Shown here: in pieces, positions 1 through 5,962 of the stretch
How positions within the stretch are numbered: the stretch's first letter is position 1
Layout: every line of letters begins with the position of its first letter
DNA from: an uncultured Eubacteriales bacterium
GTDB lineage: Bacteria; Bacillota; Clostridia; Oscillospirales; Oscillospiraceae
Length of the DNA stretch: 10,609 nucleotides
Assembly (NCBI GenBank): GCA_900549705.1
Contig: URPI01000069.1
Coordinates: forward strand, 1 to 10,609
Direction of reading: 5' to 3'
Translations under genes and position numbers: made by a program
Notes under the pieces: model-generated
What the model saw: the letters and a program-made list of their open reading frames with translations, nothing else
Database searches by the model: none
Told to the model about the DNA's origin: nothing

Positions 1-397
1 TGCCCAGCGCCGCCCAGGTTCTTCCATAGGCCACAGCCAAATCGCAGGGGTCATCCCCTGCCAGGGTCAGCCTCAGCACCAGATGATTGATGCACAGCTT
101 TTTGCGCAGCTCCTTCATAAACCGCAGCCCCAATTGCAGGAAGGGATAAAAATCCCGAAGCCGCCCGCCCTTGTTCTCCTCCGGCTTGGGCTGGGGAGAG
201 GCCTGCTGCTTAGAGGGCTGCTTTTTTTTCTTTTTTGGGGGCTTCGCCCGCTTCCGTTCCGGGAAGGGATAGACGTTAAACCGCACCGGGCCCGCCACCA
301 GCTTGATTTTCAGCCCGTCCTGGTCGTACCGCAGGAACGCCCCCAGCGGGACAAATCCAATGGCTATCAGCACCCCCAGGGCAATCAGCCACCCCAT
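1..397 (-). CDS. DUF2953 membrane protein, 3' part outside the window
   Basis: The first 132 codons are visible; the C-terminal part runs off the left edge. The start ATG (395-397) overlaps the scpB stop by one base (TAATG) and has a GGAGG ribosome binding site seven bases upstream, inside the end of scpB. The product opens with a hydrophobic segment (about residues 2-22, GWLIALGVLIAIG...) that should anchor it in the membrane. A basic, Pro/Lys/Gln-rich linker follows (about residues 47-80, with a run of five Lys), then a helical region around FYPFLQLGLRFMKEL and the start of a conserved segment (LRLTLAGDDPCDLAVAYG). This layout and the position directly after scpB match DUF2953 proteins of Clostridia, which commonly sit before the sporulation gene ytfJ. 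The biochemical function is unknown; a role in sporulation or the cell envelope is inferred from that usual neighbourhood. Confidence 0.8.
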   Translation of the reverse strand, partial: MGWLIALGVLIAIGFVPLGAFLRYDQDGLKIKLVAGPVRFNVYPFPERKRAKPPKKKKKQPSKQQASPQPKPEENKGGRLRDFYPFLQLGLRFMKELRKKLCINHLVLRLTLAGDDPCDLAVAYGRTWAALG

Positions 398-957
398 TAT
401 GTGGCCTCCGCAGGGGCAGGCTGTTCCTCCACCGGCTCGCCAAAATTGATTTTTTCAATGGGGGGAAGTTCCTCTAGGGAGCTCAGGCCGAAGGTGCGCA
501 GAAAGTCCGGCGTGGTTCGGTACTGGATGGGTCTGCCGGGGACATTCAGCCGTCCAGCCTCCTCAATCAGCTTTTTATTCAACAGCGCCGCCACGGAGTA
601 GGAGCTGTCCACACCCCGAATCTGCTCTACCATAGCCTTGGTGGCAGGCTGGTAGTAGGCGATGATGGTCAGTGCTTCCAGCTGGGAGGAGGAAAGCTTC
701 GGCGGCTTGCGGGTCTCCAATGCCCGCGTTACATAATCGGCCATCTCGCCGGAGGACACCATCTGATAGCCCCGTTCCAGCCGGATAATGCGGATGCCCC
801 GCCGTTCATAGGCCAGCCTGTCTGCCAGGGCGTTGGCTGCGTCCTCGATGTCCCGTGACTCCACCCCTACCGCCGCCGCCAGCCGGGTTATTTCCATGCG
901 TTCACCGGAGGCAAACAAAATGGCTTCCAGAATGCGTTGAATTTGGGATTGCTCCAT
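397..957 (-). CDS. scpB: Segregation and condensation protein B (ScpB)
   Basis: ScpB is the dimeric winged-helix subunit of the bacterial condensin Smc-ScpA-ScpB; it binds the linker of ScpA and helps organise and segregate the chromosome. The 186-residue product has the usual length and family landmarks: an N-terminal ILEAILFASGE segment (about 9-19), the ALTIIAYYQP helix (95-104), EQIRGVDS (111-118), and the second winged-helix signature GRPIQYRTTPDFLRTFGL (141-158). The C-terminal 25 residues are acidic and rich in Pro/Ala, as expected for a disordered tail. The ATG follows the scpA stop with no gap (TAAATG) and has GGAGG eight bases upstream, so translation is probably coupled to scpA. 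Nothing looks damaged. Confidence 0.97.
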   Translation of the reverse strand: MEQSQIQRILEAILFASGERMEITRLAAAVGVESRDIEDAANALADRLAYERRGIRIIRLERGYQMVSSGEMADYVTRALETRKPPKLSSSQLEALTIIAYYQPATKAMVEQIRGVDSSYSVAALLNKKLIEEAGRLNVPGRPIQYRTTPDFLRTFGLSSLEELPPIEKINFGEPVEEQPAPAEAT

Positions 958-1746
958 TTAGCTTTCCTCCTGTGCATCGGTTTTTATGAGACGGACATTG
1001 GGATTTTCGCCGGAGTTATCATCCTCCAGCACGACGGAATTGGTCTTGCACAATTCCAGTATTGCCAAAAACGTGGCAACAATTTCAGAGCGGCTCTTAT
1101 TGCCCCGAAAAAGGCTTTTCAGCCGCTCCACCCCCCGCAGCACCAGCTGGCGCAGCACCTCGCCCGCCTTGCGGTTGACGGGGTATGGCTCCTTTGCCAC
1201 GATTCCCTTGAAATTGGCAGTCGGCGGCGGCAGCTGGCGCTGATTGCGCTCAGCAATCAAATCCAGCGCCCGCAGCAGGTCAGCAGTGCTGTGCTGATAG
1301 CGGTAGGTCTTCTCCTTTGGCAGCGGCTCCGGCTCCTTGGTGAAGATGCATCGGCCAATCTCATTGCGGGGCTCCAGCTGGACAATGGCCTGCCGTATCT
1401 GCTCCATGGCTTCCCTCCGGCGGCGCTCCAGCAGACTTTGACGCAGCTGGTCAAGCTCCGATTCCGCCTCCGCCTGCTCGGCGGCAGACAGCAGCATCTT
1501 GGTTTTAATCAGCATCAGGTGGGAGGCCATGGTGATAAACTCGCTGGCAATCTGCATATCCAGCTGCTTCATTTCGTCCAGGTACGCCAGATACTGCTCC
1601 AGAATGGCAGTGATGGAAACATCCTGAATCTCTATTTTGTTTTTGCTGAGCAAAAGAAAAATCACATCCAGCGGCCCCTCAAAATCCTCGCGGGTTTCGG
1701 TTTTGGTGTGAACGATTCCTTCCAGCTTATATTGCGGTTCAGCCAT
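958..1746 (-). CDS. scpA: Segregation and condensation protein A (ScpA)
   Basis: ScpA is the kleisin subunit that bridges the heads of the Smc dimer and carries ScpB. The N-terminal kleisin signature is clear (EDFEGPLDVIFLLLSKNKIEIQDVSI), followed by ITMASHLMLIKTKMLLP-like sequence (EFITMASHLMLIKTKMLL), an acidic/charged middle region and a C-terminal winged-helix segment (SRSEIVATFLAILELCKTNSV). An in-frame GTG at 1776 would add ten residues, but it has no ribosome binding site and lies only about five bases past the predicted transcription start. The ATG at 1746 is therefore preferred. It gives 262 residues, normal for ScpA, although its Shine-Dalgarno (GGGAG) is rather distant at about 15 bases. 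First gene of the scpA-scpB-DUF2953 operon. Confidence 0.95.
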   Translation of the reverse strand: MAEPQYKLEGIVHTKTETREDFEGPLDVIFLLLSKNKIEIQDVSITAILEQYLAYLDEMKQLDMQIASEFITMASHLMLIKTKMLLSAAEQAEAESELDQLRQSLLERRRREAMEQIRQAIVQLEPRNEIGRCIFTKEPEPLPKEKTYRYQHSTADLLRALDLIAERNQRQLPPPTANFKGIVAKEPYPVNRKAGEVLRQLVLRGVERLKSLFRGNKSRSEIVATFLAILELCKTNSVVLEDDNSGENPNVRLIKTDAQEES

Positions 1747-1787
1747 ATCGGGGCACCAATTCTCCCATTCTCTCACTTTTTACATGG

Positions 1788-1816
1788 ATTATAACACTGT
1801 TTTGCCGGAAGCGCAA
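1788..1816 (-). promoter_or_regulatory. Sigma-A type promoter of the scpA operon
   Basis: Read on the minus strand, a TTGCGC -35 box (1811-1816) and a perfect TATAAT -10 box (1788-1793) are separated by exactly 17 bases. The predicted transcription start near 1781 leaves a leader of about 35 bases before the ATG at 1746. The -35 box overlaps a short inverted repeat (GGAAGC/GCTTCC, 1807-1822). Confidence 0.75.
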
Positions 1817-1820
1817 GCTT

Positions 1821-1867
1821 CCCGAAAAAAATTGCAGTCTGCACCGAAAGGGATTGCTTTTTTCGGG
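1821..1867. repeat. 10-bp inverted repeat between two divergent promoters
   Basis: CCCGAAAAAA (1821-1830) and TTTTTTCGGG (1858-1867) are perfect reverse complements separated by 27 bases, with a small GCA/TGC dyad in the interior (around 1834-1842). The right arm overlaps the -35 box of the plus-strand promoter. The left arm begins just upstream of the scpA -35 box. No U-tract follows either arm, so it does not look like a terminator. Confidence 0.6.
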
Positions 1868-1882
1868 GGAGTATGGTAAGAT
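1854..1882 (+). promoter_or_regulatory. Probable sigma-A promoter of the small membrane protein gene
   Basis: TTGCTT (1854-1859) and TAAGAT (1877-1882) are spaced by 17 bases; each matches consensus at four of six positions. It is divergent from the scpA promoter and lies about 30 bases before the GTG start at 1913. Confidence 0.45.
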
Positions 1883-1912
1883 AGGTTTACAATATTCATG
1901 GAGGGATGCCTT

Positions 1913-2239
1913 GTGGCAAGCCGTAATCGTAAGCACAGCCGTAATCGTTATCATGAGATGGAAAGCATCATGGCAAAAGTTCTGATTGGCGATGCTTTTC
2001 TGTTCTTTCTATATATGTATGCTGCCAACCGGATTGGCGGCTGGGTAGTGGTCAAGGGCATCGCTGCCGTTCTGACCATTCTGGTGTCTGCGCTGGGGCT
2101 TGTGTGGCTGTATCTGACCCGGGAATTTGGCCGGAGACGAAGCCTGTGGATGGTAACGGCCTGTATTTCCATCCTGGCCTGCATTCTGGTGTCCCTGTGC
2201 CTGGGTTATCCCTGTCCCCCGGTGATTGCCGTAACATAA
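1913..2239 (+). CDS. Small three-helix membrane protein, unknown function
   Basis: A 108-residue product with no family that I recognise. An upstream in-frame ATG (1898) is less likely than the GTG at 1913, because a GGAGGG ribosome binding site (1900-1905) overlaps that ATG and sits seven bases before the GTG. The N-terminus is short and very basic (SRNRKHSRNRYH). Three hydrophobic segments follow: about residues 22-42, 44-68 and 78-98. The basic loop TREFGRRRS between helices two and three suggests a cytosolic loop there by the positive-inside rule. The C-terminus is short and Pro-containing (LGYPCPPVIAVT). The gene has its own promoter, is divergent from scpA and ends at a strong terminator, so it is a single-gene unit. 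Lineage-specific envelope protein is the most I would infer. Confidence 0.7.
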   Translation: MASRNRKHSRNRYHEMESIMAKVLIGDAFLFFLYMYAANRIGGWVVVKGIAAVLTILVSALGLVWLYLTREFGRRRSLWMVTACISILACILVSLCLGYPCPPVIAVT

Positions 2240-2246
2240 TTGCTTT

Positions 2247-2281
2247 CAAAAAGCGGCTGGTGCTTGCCAGCCGCTTTTTTT
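2247..2281 (+). terminator. Bidirectional intrinsic terminator
   Basis: A 12-bp perfect stem (2249-2260 with 2267-2278; core AAGCGGCTGG/CCAGCCGCTT) has a six-base loop and is followed by a run of T. The left side begins with A, giving a T-run on the other strand too. It lies between the convergent membrane protein gene (stop at 2239) and the nucleoside kinase gene (stop at 2312) and can serve both. Confidence 0.9.
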
Positions 2282-2311
2282 GCGCACGTTCTGTAGGCGC
2301 TTTGTGCCATA

Positions 2312-4012
2312 TCACCGATAATATGTATTCCCGCCGATGAACTCCCGGATGATACTGGTTGGCGGGATTTCATCATCCACATCTGCCTCCTGAACAAAAT
2401 CCAAAATTCCCACAATGGAACGCACCTGGTCATAGCAGCTGTCCTCCGGCGTTATCTGGATCAACAGGGGGAAGATATGCTTTTTCAGCACCGCCAGCTC
2501 ATACAGCGTGGAGCTGTTGAAAATCACATCCGCATTTTCCTGGTAGGGGAAAATCCAGCGTTTTTCACCGCTCTGTACCGAATCCCACATGGAGATGGTG
2601 CGCTGGACGGAGGAACCCCGGGTTTCATAGTCCCGCACGATACGCCGCAGCAGACGCAGATAACTGGTGGGAATCCGATTGTGGTTATCCAGGTTCAGGG
2701 GCAGCAACGGACTGACATAGAGCTTGAACATCTCATGCTCCGCTACTCCATCGGGCACCATCTGGGGGTTGAGGCCGTGGATTCCCTCCACAATGATAAC
2801 GGAATTTTCCTCCAGCCGCAGCTTCTTCCCGTCCCACTCCCGTTTCCCGGCTACAAAATTAAAGGTGGGGAGCATAACCTCCTGCCCGACAAGCAGCGCG
2901 GCAATATCCGCCCGAAACAAGGGAGTGTCCAGGGTGTTGATATGCTCTAAGTCCAGCTTGCCATCCGGGCCGGGGGCAAGTTTATCCCGGTCGATGTAAT
3001 AGTTATCCAGGCTCATGAGGATGGGCTTTTTGCCGTGAACCCTCAGCTGCGTGGCAAGGCGGTTGGCGGAAGTGGTTTTGCCGGAGGAGCTGGGTCCTGC
3101 CAGCATCACAACCCTGGCTCCCCGCAGGCACACCATATCCGCAATCTGGGAAATCCGCTTTTCGTGGAGCGCCTCGTTGACCCGAATCAGCTCCCGGATG
3201 CTGCCGGAGCGGGTCTTGCGGTTCAAATCCGCCACGGTGCTGCATTCCATCAGCGTGCCCCAGCGTTCTCCCTCTGAAAAGACCGAGAAGAAATTGGGGC
3301 TGGCCTTAAATTCCGCCGGTCTGTCCGGCGACAGGTCATCGGGATACTGGATGATGACACCGCCCTCCGTTTCCAGCAGGTTCCACACCGTCAGATAGCC
3401 GGAGGAAGGGAGCATTTCTCCGAAGAAATAATCCGAAAACCCCTCGTGCACATACTCATCAAAATAATCCGACTGATACCACCGCAGCAGTTCCGCCTTG
3501 TCCGGCCGGTTGCTTTCCTCAAACTGCCGGATTGCCTCCTGCCGGGTCATCCGGCGGCGGACAAAGGGGAAATCCTCTGCAATATATTCCCGCACTTTAT
3601 CCTTCAGGGCAGCCACGGAAAAATGGGTTTCCCCCTCAATGGACACATAGACGGTGTTGCCCAAGGTGCAGCTTATCTTTGCCGCCGCCTTCGGCCAGAG
3701 CGTGCGGATGGCCAAAAACACCAGGAAGCACTCCGTCCTGGTATACACCTTTTTGCCGATGCTGTCCGTGTAGTGCAGCAGCTGAATCTCCCCGCCGGAA
3801 GCCGCCATGGCGCGGCGGACATCGATGCTGTCTTCCTCGCCGGGGGTTGCGCGGACGGGAACATAGTTGAGGGTGAATACCTCGCCAGCAATCTTGGCCG
3901 CCAGGGGTCTTTGCCCCAGGGAAGCTGCATTCATCCCCAGCTGGCAAATCAGGTCGCGGATGGTCTGCCCGGGCTGTGCCGCCACGGGAACACCGTCAAT
4001 TTTAAGAAGCAT
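2312..4012 (-). CDS. Nucleoside (uridine-like) kinase with N-terminal TGS domain
   Basis: A 566-residue ATP-dependent nucleoside kinase of the phosphoribulokinase/uridine kinase family fused to a tRNA-synthetase-like N-terminus. Numbering from the chosen start: residues 1-65 form a TGS domain (MLLKIDGVPVAAQPGQTIRD); about 75-160 resemble the second additional (editing-type) domain of threonyl-tRNA synthetase, but the HxxxH pair is not present (the region reads YTRTECFLVFLA). The kinase domain has the Walker A motif GPSSSGKT (306-313), SLDNYYID (334-341), the VEGIHGLNP segment (409-416) and RRIVRDYETRG (456-466). The ATG at 4012 has GGAGG seven bases upstream. An in-frame ATG at 4033 has no ribosome binding site and lies at the predicted transcription start, so I rejected it. 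The phosphate acceptor cannot be told from sequence: pyrimidine nucleoside salvage is the likely role, and the function of the TGS half is unknown. Confidence 0.9.
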   Translation of the reverse strand: MLLKIDGVPVAAQPGQTIRDLICQLGMNAASLGQRPLAAKIAGEVFTLNYVPVRATPGEEDSIDVRRAMAASGGEIQLLHYTDSIGKKVYTRTECFLVFLAIRTLWPKAAAKISCTLGNTVYVSIEGETHFSVAALKDKVREYIAEDFPFVRRRMTRQEAIRQFEESNRPDKAELLRWYQSDYFDEYVHEGFSDYFFGEMLPSSGYLTVWNLLETEGGVIIQYPDDLSPDRPAEFKASPNFFSVFSEGERWGTLMECSTVADLNRKTRSGSIRELIRVNEALHEKRISQIADMVCLRGARVVMLAGPSSSGKTTSANRLATQLRVHGKKPILMSLDNYYIDRDKLAPGPDGKLDLEHINTLDTPLFRADIAALLVGQEVMLPTFNFVAGKREWDGKKLRLEENSVIIVEGIHGLNPQMVPDGVAEHEMFKLYVSPLLPLNLDNHNRIPTSYLRLLRRIVRDYETRGSSVQRTISMWDSVQSGEKRWIFPYQENADVIFNSSTLYELAVLKKHIFPLLIQITPEDSCYDQVRSIVGILDFVQEADVDDEIPPTSIIREFIGGNTYYR

Positions 4013-4037
4013 TCTGCCGCCTCCTTTTTTCATAAGA

Positions 4038-4066
4038 ATTTTAAGTGCGGTTCGTCATACTGTAAA
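4038..4066 (-). promoter_or_regulatory. Sigma-A promoter of the nucleoside kinase gene
   Basis: Minus-strand TTTACA (4061-4066) and TAAAAT (4038-4043) are separated by exactly 17 bases; each matches consensus at five of six positions. The predicted start of transcription is near 4031, giving a leader of about 20 bases that contains the GGAGG site. It lies just after the stop of the upstream gene, so the kinase can be expressed independently of it. Confidence 0.75.
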
Positions 4067-4079
4067 AATGTAGAAGAGC

Positions 4080-4622
4080 TTAGGGCTTCAGCGCCTCCGA
4101 GTTCATGACGGTAACTTCCATTTTGTCGCCTTTTATATGGCTTCCCAAGAAGTCTTCCGTAAAATCGAAGTAGCCGTCCGCGCCGCCCTGCTTTTCCCAG
4201 GTGTCAACGGATTCTTTTATTCTCAGCAGACACATAATCGGAATTTTATAATAGCTCTTCAGCTTTTCCGGGGGTACCTCTGCCATTTTCCCCTGCTGCC
4301 CCAGCGCCTCCATTGCCTCCGGATTGGTATAGGGGTCGAAGGCCATGAGCAGCGCCTTTTCCAGTCGTTCATTGTCTTCATTGCGGAAATTTTCGGTGTC
4401 CTGCTTTTCCCCCGTGTATCGCTCCTTGAGGTCAAACAGCGTCAGTGCAATCGCCTCCCGCAGTCTGCGGCTGTTGGAGGACGGGAACGCACGGTGTACC
4501 TTCAGCACATTGGACTCAAGGGGGAAAAAGAGCATATCATAGTCGTTTTCTTCCCCTCTTCTTACCTTTCCAAATTCCTTTTCCATCTGGGAAAAGATTC
4601 TTTCAAACTGATAAAACTGCAT
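4080..4622 (-). CDS. Conserved-looking soluble protein of unknown function, 180 residues
   Basis: I do not recognise a family. The product is charged, lacks a signal peptide or membrane segment, and looks mostly helical. Features visible: an N-terminal FxxFERIFSQMEKEFGKV helix, the segment DYDMLFFPLESNVLKVHRAFP, the long charged stretch DLKERYTGEKQDTENFRNED, FDPYTNPEAMEAL, and a final acidic region (GYFDFTEDFLGSHIKGDKMEVTVMN). The start ATG at 4622 has AAAGGAG six bases upstream; a TTG-initiated extension of seven residues (4643) has no such site. It lies between spoIID-like and nucleoside kinase genes on the same strand, 67 bases from the kinase start with no terminator between them, so read-through into the kinase is possible. 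No function is proposed. Confidence 0.8.
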   Translation of the reverse strand: MQFYQFERIFSQMEKEFGKVRRGEENDYDMLFFPLESNVLKVHRAFPSSNSRRLREAIALTLFDLKERYTGEKQDTENFRNEDNERLEKALLMAFDPYTNPEAMEALGQQGKMAEVPPEKLKSYYKIPIMCLLRIKESVDTWEKQGGADGYFDFTEDFLGSHIKGDKMEVTVMNSEALKP

Positions 4623-4707
4623 TCTCTTCTCCTTTTCTCTCAATTGATAGCAGCCGGTGGCGTATAAAGAAACGTCTTTAACGCAACAGACAATTACTAA
4701 TTTTTAT

Positions 4708-4736
4708 AGGATATCACAAATATGTGAACATTTCAA
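4708..4736 (-). promoter_or_regulatory. Candidate promoter with palindrome in its spacer
   Basis: Minus-strand TTGAAA (4731-4736) and TATCCT (4708-4713) are 17 bases apart. The spacer holds an imperfect-length palindrome, TCACA-N4-TGTGA (4714-4727), that could be a repressor or activator site. The promoter would start transcription near 4701, about 80 bases before the ATG at 4622. Its -35 box starts two bases inside the adjoining end of the spoIID-like gene. The -10 box matches at four of six positions only. Confidence 0.4.
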
Positions 4737-4737
4737 T

Positions 4738-5664
4738 TCACTTTTCCGACAAATCAGAAATATTTGTCAGCTCCGTGCCGGGATAATAATAGCCCAGAAT
4801 TTCCCGGAAGTCACTTCCCCGAGCGGCCATGGCATCTGCCCCATACTGGCTCATGCCCACCCGATGGCCAAAGCCATAAACCGTAAACACTGCCGCGTCA
4901 TGCTCAACGGCAACAGTGAAAGCCGTGGAGCGCAGCCCCAGCAGCTGCCGCAGCTGGGTGCCGGTGAACACCCGACTGCCGATTTTCACGGTGTCCACCC
5001 CCTTCCCAGGGGTATATGTCCAGTCTGTAAACCAGCTTTCCGTCCGTTCGTCCAGCGAAACCCCCAGCGTCTTTTCCAAATACGCGCGGGAGAACACCGT
5101 CTGCTGCTGCGTGCCTTCCTCCGGGCTATCCTGGGCAATCAAATAGGGACGGGCGCTGCCCCACACTGCCGCGGCATCCTCGGTTTGACCGGAGGAGGAG
5201 GAAAAATAAGATGCCTCAATGGGCACACCCTGATACGTTACAATCAGCCCGGCGGTAGCCTGCACCGCCGCGGTTATCTTCTCCAAATCTGCCGGAGTGC
5301 CGTAGGACTGCAAATACTGCCCCGGTTCCAGGTAGCCCTGGCAGCAGGAAAATAACGTGCAGACACTGCCATCCCCGTGCTTTCCACCGGTGACGGCCAT
5401 CTTCCAGGCAAAGGTTCTTGCCGCTACCGCCTGGGCTCGCAGGGCATCCGGCTCAAAATCCGCCGGCATTTCCGCAAGCACCACCCGCCTGATATATTCT
5501 TCCAGCTCCATTCGGAACGTATTTTCCTGATGGCGCACCGTTATGGAAATCGGTGTCACTTTCTTCGTTTCATCCTCCGGTGTTTTCTGCGGCAGAGACG
5601 CACTGCCTGACAGCAGGAGGCACAACAGCAGCACCACCTGCAACAAAAACTCCCTTACCTTCAT
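4738..5664 (-). CDS. spoIID: SpoIID/LytB family sporulation protein (septal lytic transglycosylase)
   Basis: SpoIID cuts glycan strands of stripped peptidoglycan during engulfment of the forespore, acting outside the mother-cell membrane with SpoIIM and SpoIIP. The 308-residue product has an N-terminal hydrophobic segment (about residues 5-20) usable as a signal sequence or anchor. The family core EEYIRRVVLAEMPADFEPDALRAQAVAARTFAW follows, in which Glu65 of AEMP aligns with the catalytic glutamate. His96, Cys102 and Cys108 (HGDGSVCTLFSCC) have the His-x5-Cys-x5-Cys spacing that I recall for the zinc site of Clostridioides difficile SpoIID. The C-terminal GFGHRVGMSQYGADAMAARG motif is also typical. 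The ATG at 5664 follows GGAGGG; a GTG extension at 5694 has no ribosome binding site. No spoIIQ or spoIIID is adjacent, so it could be a SpoIID paralogue and not the engulfment enzyme itself. Confidence 0.9.
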   Translation of the reverse strand: MKVREFLLQVVLLLCLLLSGSASLPQKTPEDETKKVTPISITVRHQENTFRMELEEYIRRVVLAEMPADFEPDALRAQAVAARTFAWKMAVTGGKHGDGSVCTLFSCCQGYLEPGQYLQSYGTPADLEKITAAVQATAGLIVTYQGVPIEASYFSSSSGQTEDAAAVWGSARPYLIAQDSPEEGTQQQTVFSRAYLEKTLGVSLDERTESWFTDWTYTPGKGVDTVKIGSRVFTGTQLRQLLGLRSTAFTVAVEHDAAVFTVYGFGHRVGMSQYGADAMAARGSDFREILGYYYPGTELTNISDLSEK

Positions 5665-5684
5665 CCTGCATTCCCCCTCCAACC

Positions 5685-5715
5685 AGCATACCACGTTTTG
5701 TTCATAAAATATGTC
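5685..5715 (-). promoter_or_regulatory. Possible sporulation (sigma-E-like) promoter, weak
   Basis: Minus-strand GACATATT (5708-5715) resembles the sigma-E -35 consensus (GTCATATT as known in Bacillus). Fifteen bases further is GGTATGCT (5685-5692), a poor match to the -10 consensus. Position just upstream of the spoIID-like gene is right, but the -10 box makes this only a suggestion. Confidence 0.25.
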
Positions 5716-5720
5716 ATACC

Positions 5721-5777
5721 AAGCTCTAAATAAAATATCCGCAAAGATATTTTATTTACCCGCAGGGCAAAGAGCTT
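5721..5777. repeat. Nested inverted repeats, three-way-junction-like
   Basis: An outer pair AAGCTCT (5721-5727) and AGAGCTT (5771-5777) encloses a perfect AT-rich 12 to 13-bp hairpin (5727-5739 with 5746-5758, six-base loop CGCAAA) and a mini-hairpin CCC-GCA-GGG (5759-5767). Folded as single-stranded nucleic acid this forms a closing stem with two side arms. It lies in the divergent spacer between the spoIID-like and acyltransferase genes, away from any gene end. Confidence 0.7.
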
Positions 5778-5788
5778 GCATGAGACGT

Positions 5789-5838
5789 GTTTTGCGATTT
5801 CTTTCCTTTAAATTGCAAAACCGGCAGCGCTGCAAAAC
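5789..5838. repeat. Imperfect hairpin, 10-bp palindrome and repeated GCAAAAC
   Basis: GTTTTGCGATTT (5789-5800) pairs with AAATTGCAAAAC (5810-5821) along all 12 positions if one G-U pair is allowed, with a nine-base loop. GCAGCGCTGC (5824-5833) is a perfect palindrome. GCAAAAC occurs twice (5815-5821 and 5832-5838), so the left GTTTTGC arm could pair with either copy. Confidence 0.6.
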
Positions 5839-5847
5839 GATGCCTCT

Positions 5848-5871
5848 CTGATTAAATCAATATTTAATCAG
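5848..5871. repeat. Perfect 10-bp inverted repeat
   Basis: CTGATTAAAT (5848-5857) and ATTTAATCAG (5862-5871) are exact reverse complements with a four-base loop. There is no T-run after it, and it lies 44 bases before the -10 box of the downstream promoter, so an operator or part of a structured RNA fits better than a terminator. Confidence 0.65.
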
Positions 5872-5879
5872 GGAATCGT

Positions 5880-5909
5880 ACCAGAAAAAGTTTGCATTCT
5901 TTTTCCGGT
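5880..5909. repeat. Inverted repeat around the -35 region
   Basis: Arms 5880-5890 and 5899-5909 (AGAAAAAG against CTTTTTCC with flanking CC/GG) pair at ten of eleven positions. The loop TTTGCATT contains the presumed -35 element of the following promoter, so protein binding to the arms would be expected to affect transcription. Confidence 0.55.
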
Positions 5910-5920
5910 TCTGCTATAAT
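5891..5920 (+). promoter_or_regulatory. Extended -10 promoter of the acyltransferase-antiporter operon
   Basis: A perfect TATAAT (5915-5920) is preceded by TG one base upstream (TGCTATAAT), the extended -10 form. The -35 region is weak (TTTGCA at 5891-5896 with 18 bases, or TTGCAT with 17). The predicted transcript begins near 5927, about 36 bases before the ATG at 5963. Confidence 0.7.
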
Positions 5921-5962
5921 CACCCTATCTTTCTATCTTTGACTTTATTGGAGGATCAGTAT

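Noticed and set aside
1747..1776. GTG-initiated ten-residue extension of scpA
   Set aside because: No ribosome binding site and it sits almost at the predicted transcription start.
937..1794. Plus-strand open frame of 285 codons opposite scpA
   Set aside because: It is the antisense of a well-supported gene, has no recognisable family and a composition (many His, Gln, Leu) typical of reverse-strand reading.
4013..4033. ATG-initiated seven-residue extension of the nucleoside kinase
   Set aside because: The stretch contains the GGAGG site of the downstream ATG and the predicted transcript begins near 4031.
4657..5355. Plus-strand open frame of 232 codons opposite the spoIID-like gene
   Set aside because: Opposes conserved SpoIID motifs and shows no family features.
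5727..5758. AT-rich 13-bp hairpin as an intrinsic terminator
   Set aside because: Both neighbouring genes start away from it, and the stem has no GC base with a following T-run.
5721..5909. CRISPR array or insertion sequence
   Set aside because: The repeats are inverted pairs of different sequence, not regularly spaced direct repeats, and there is no transposase or clear target-site duplication.
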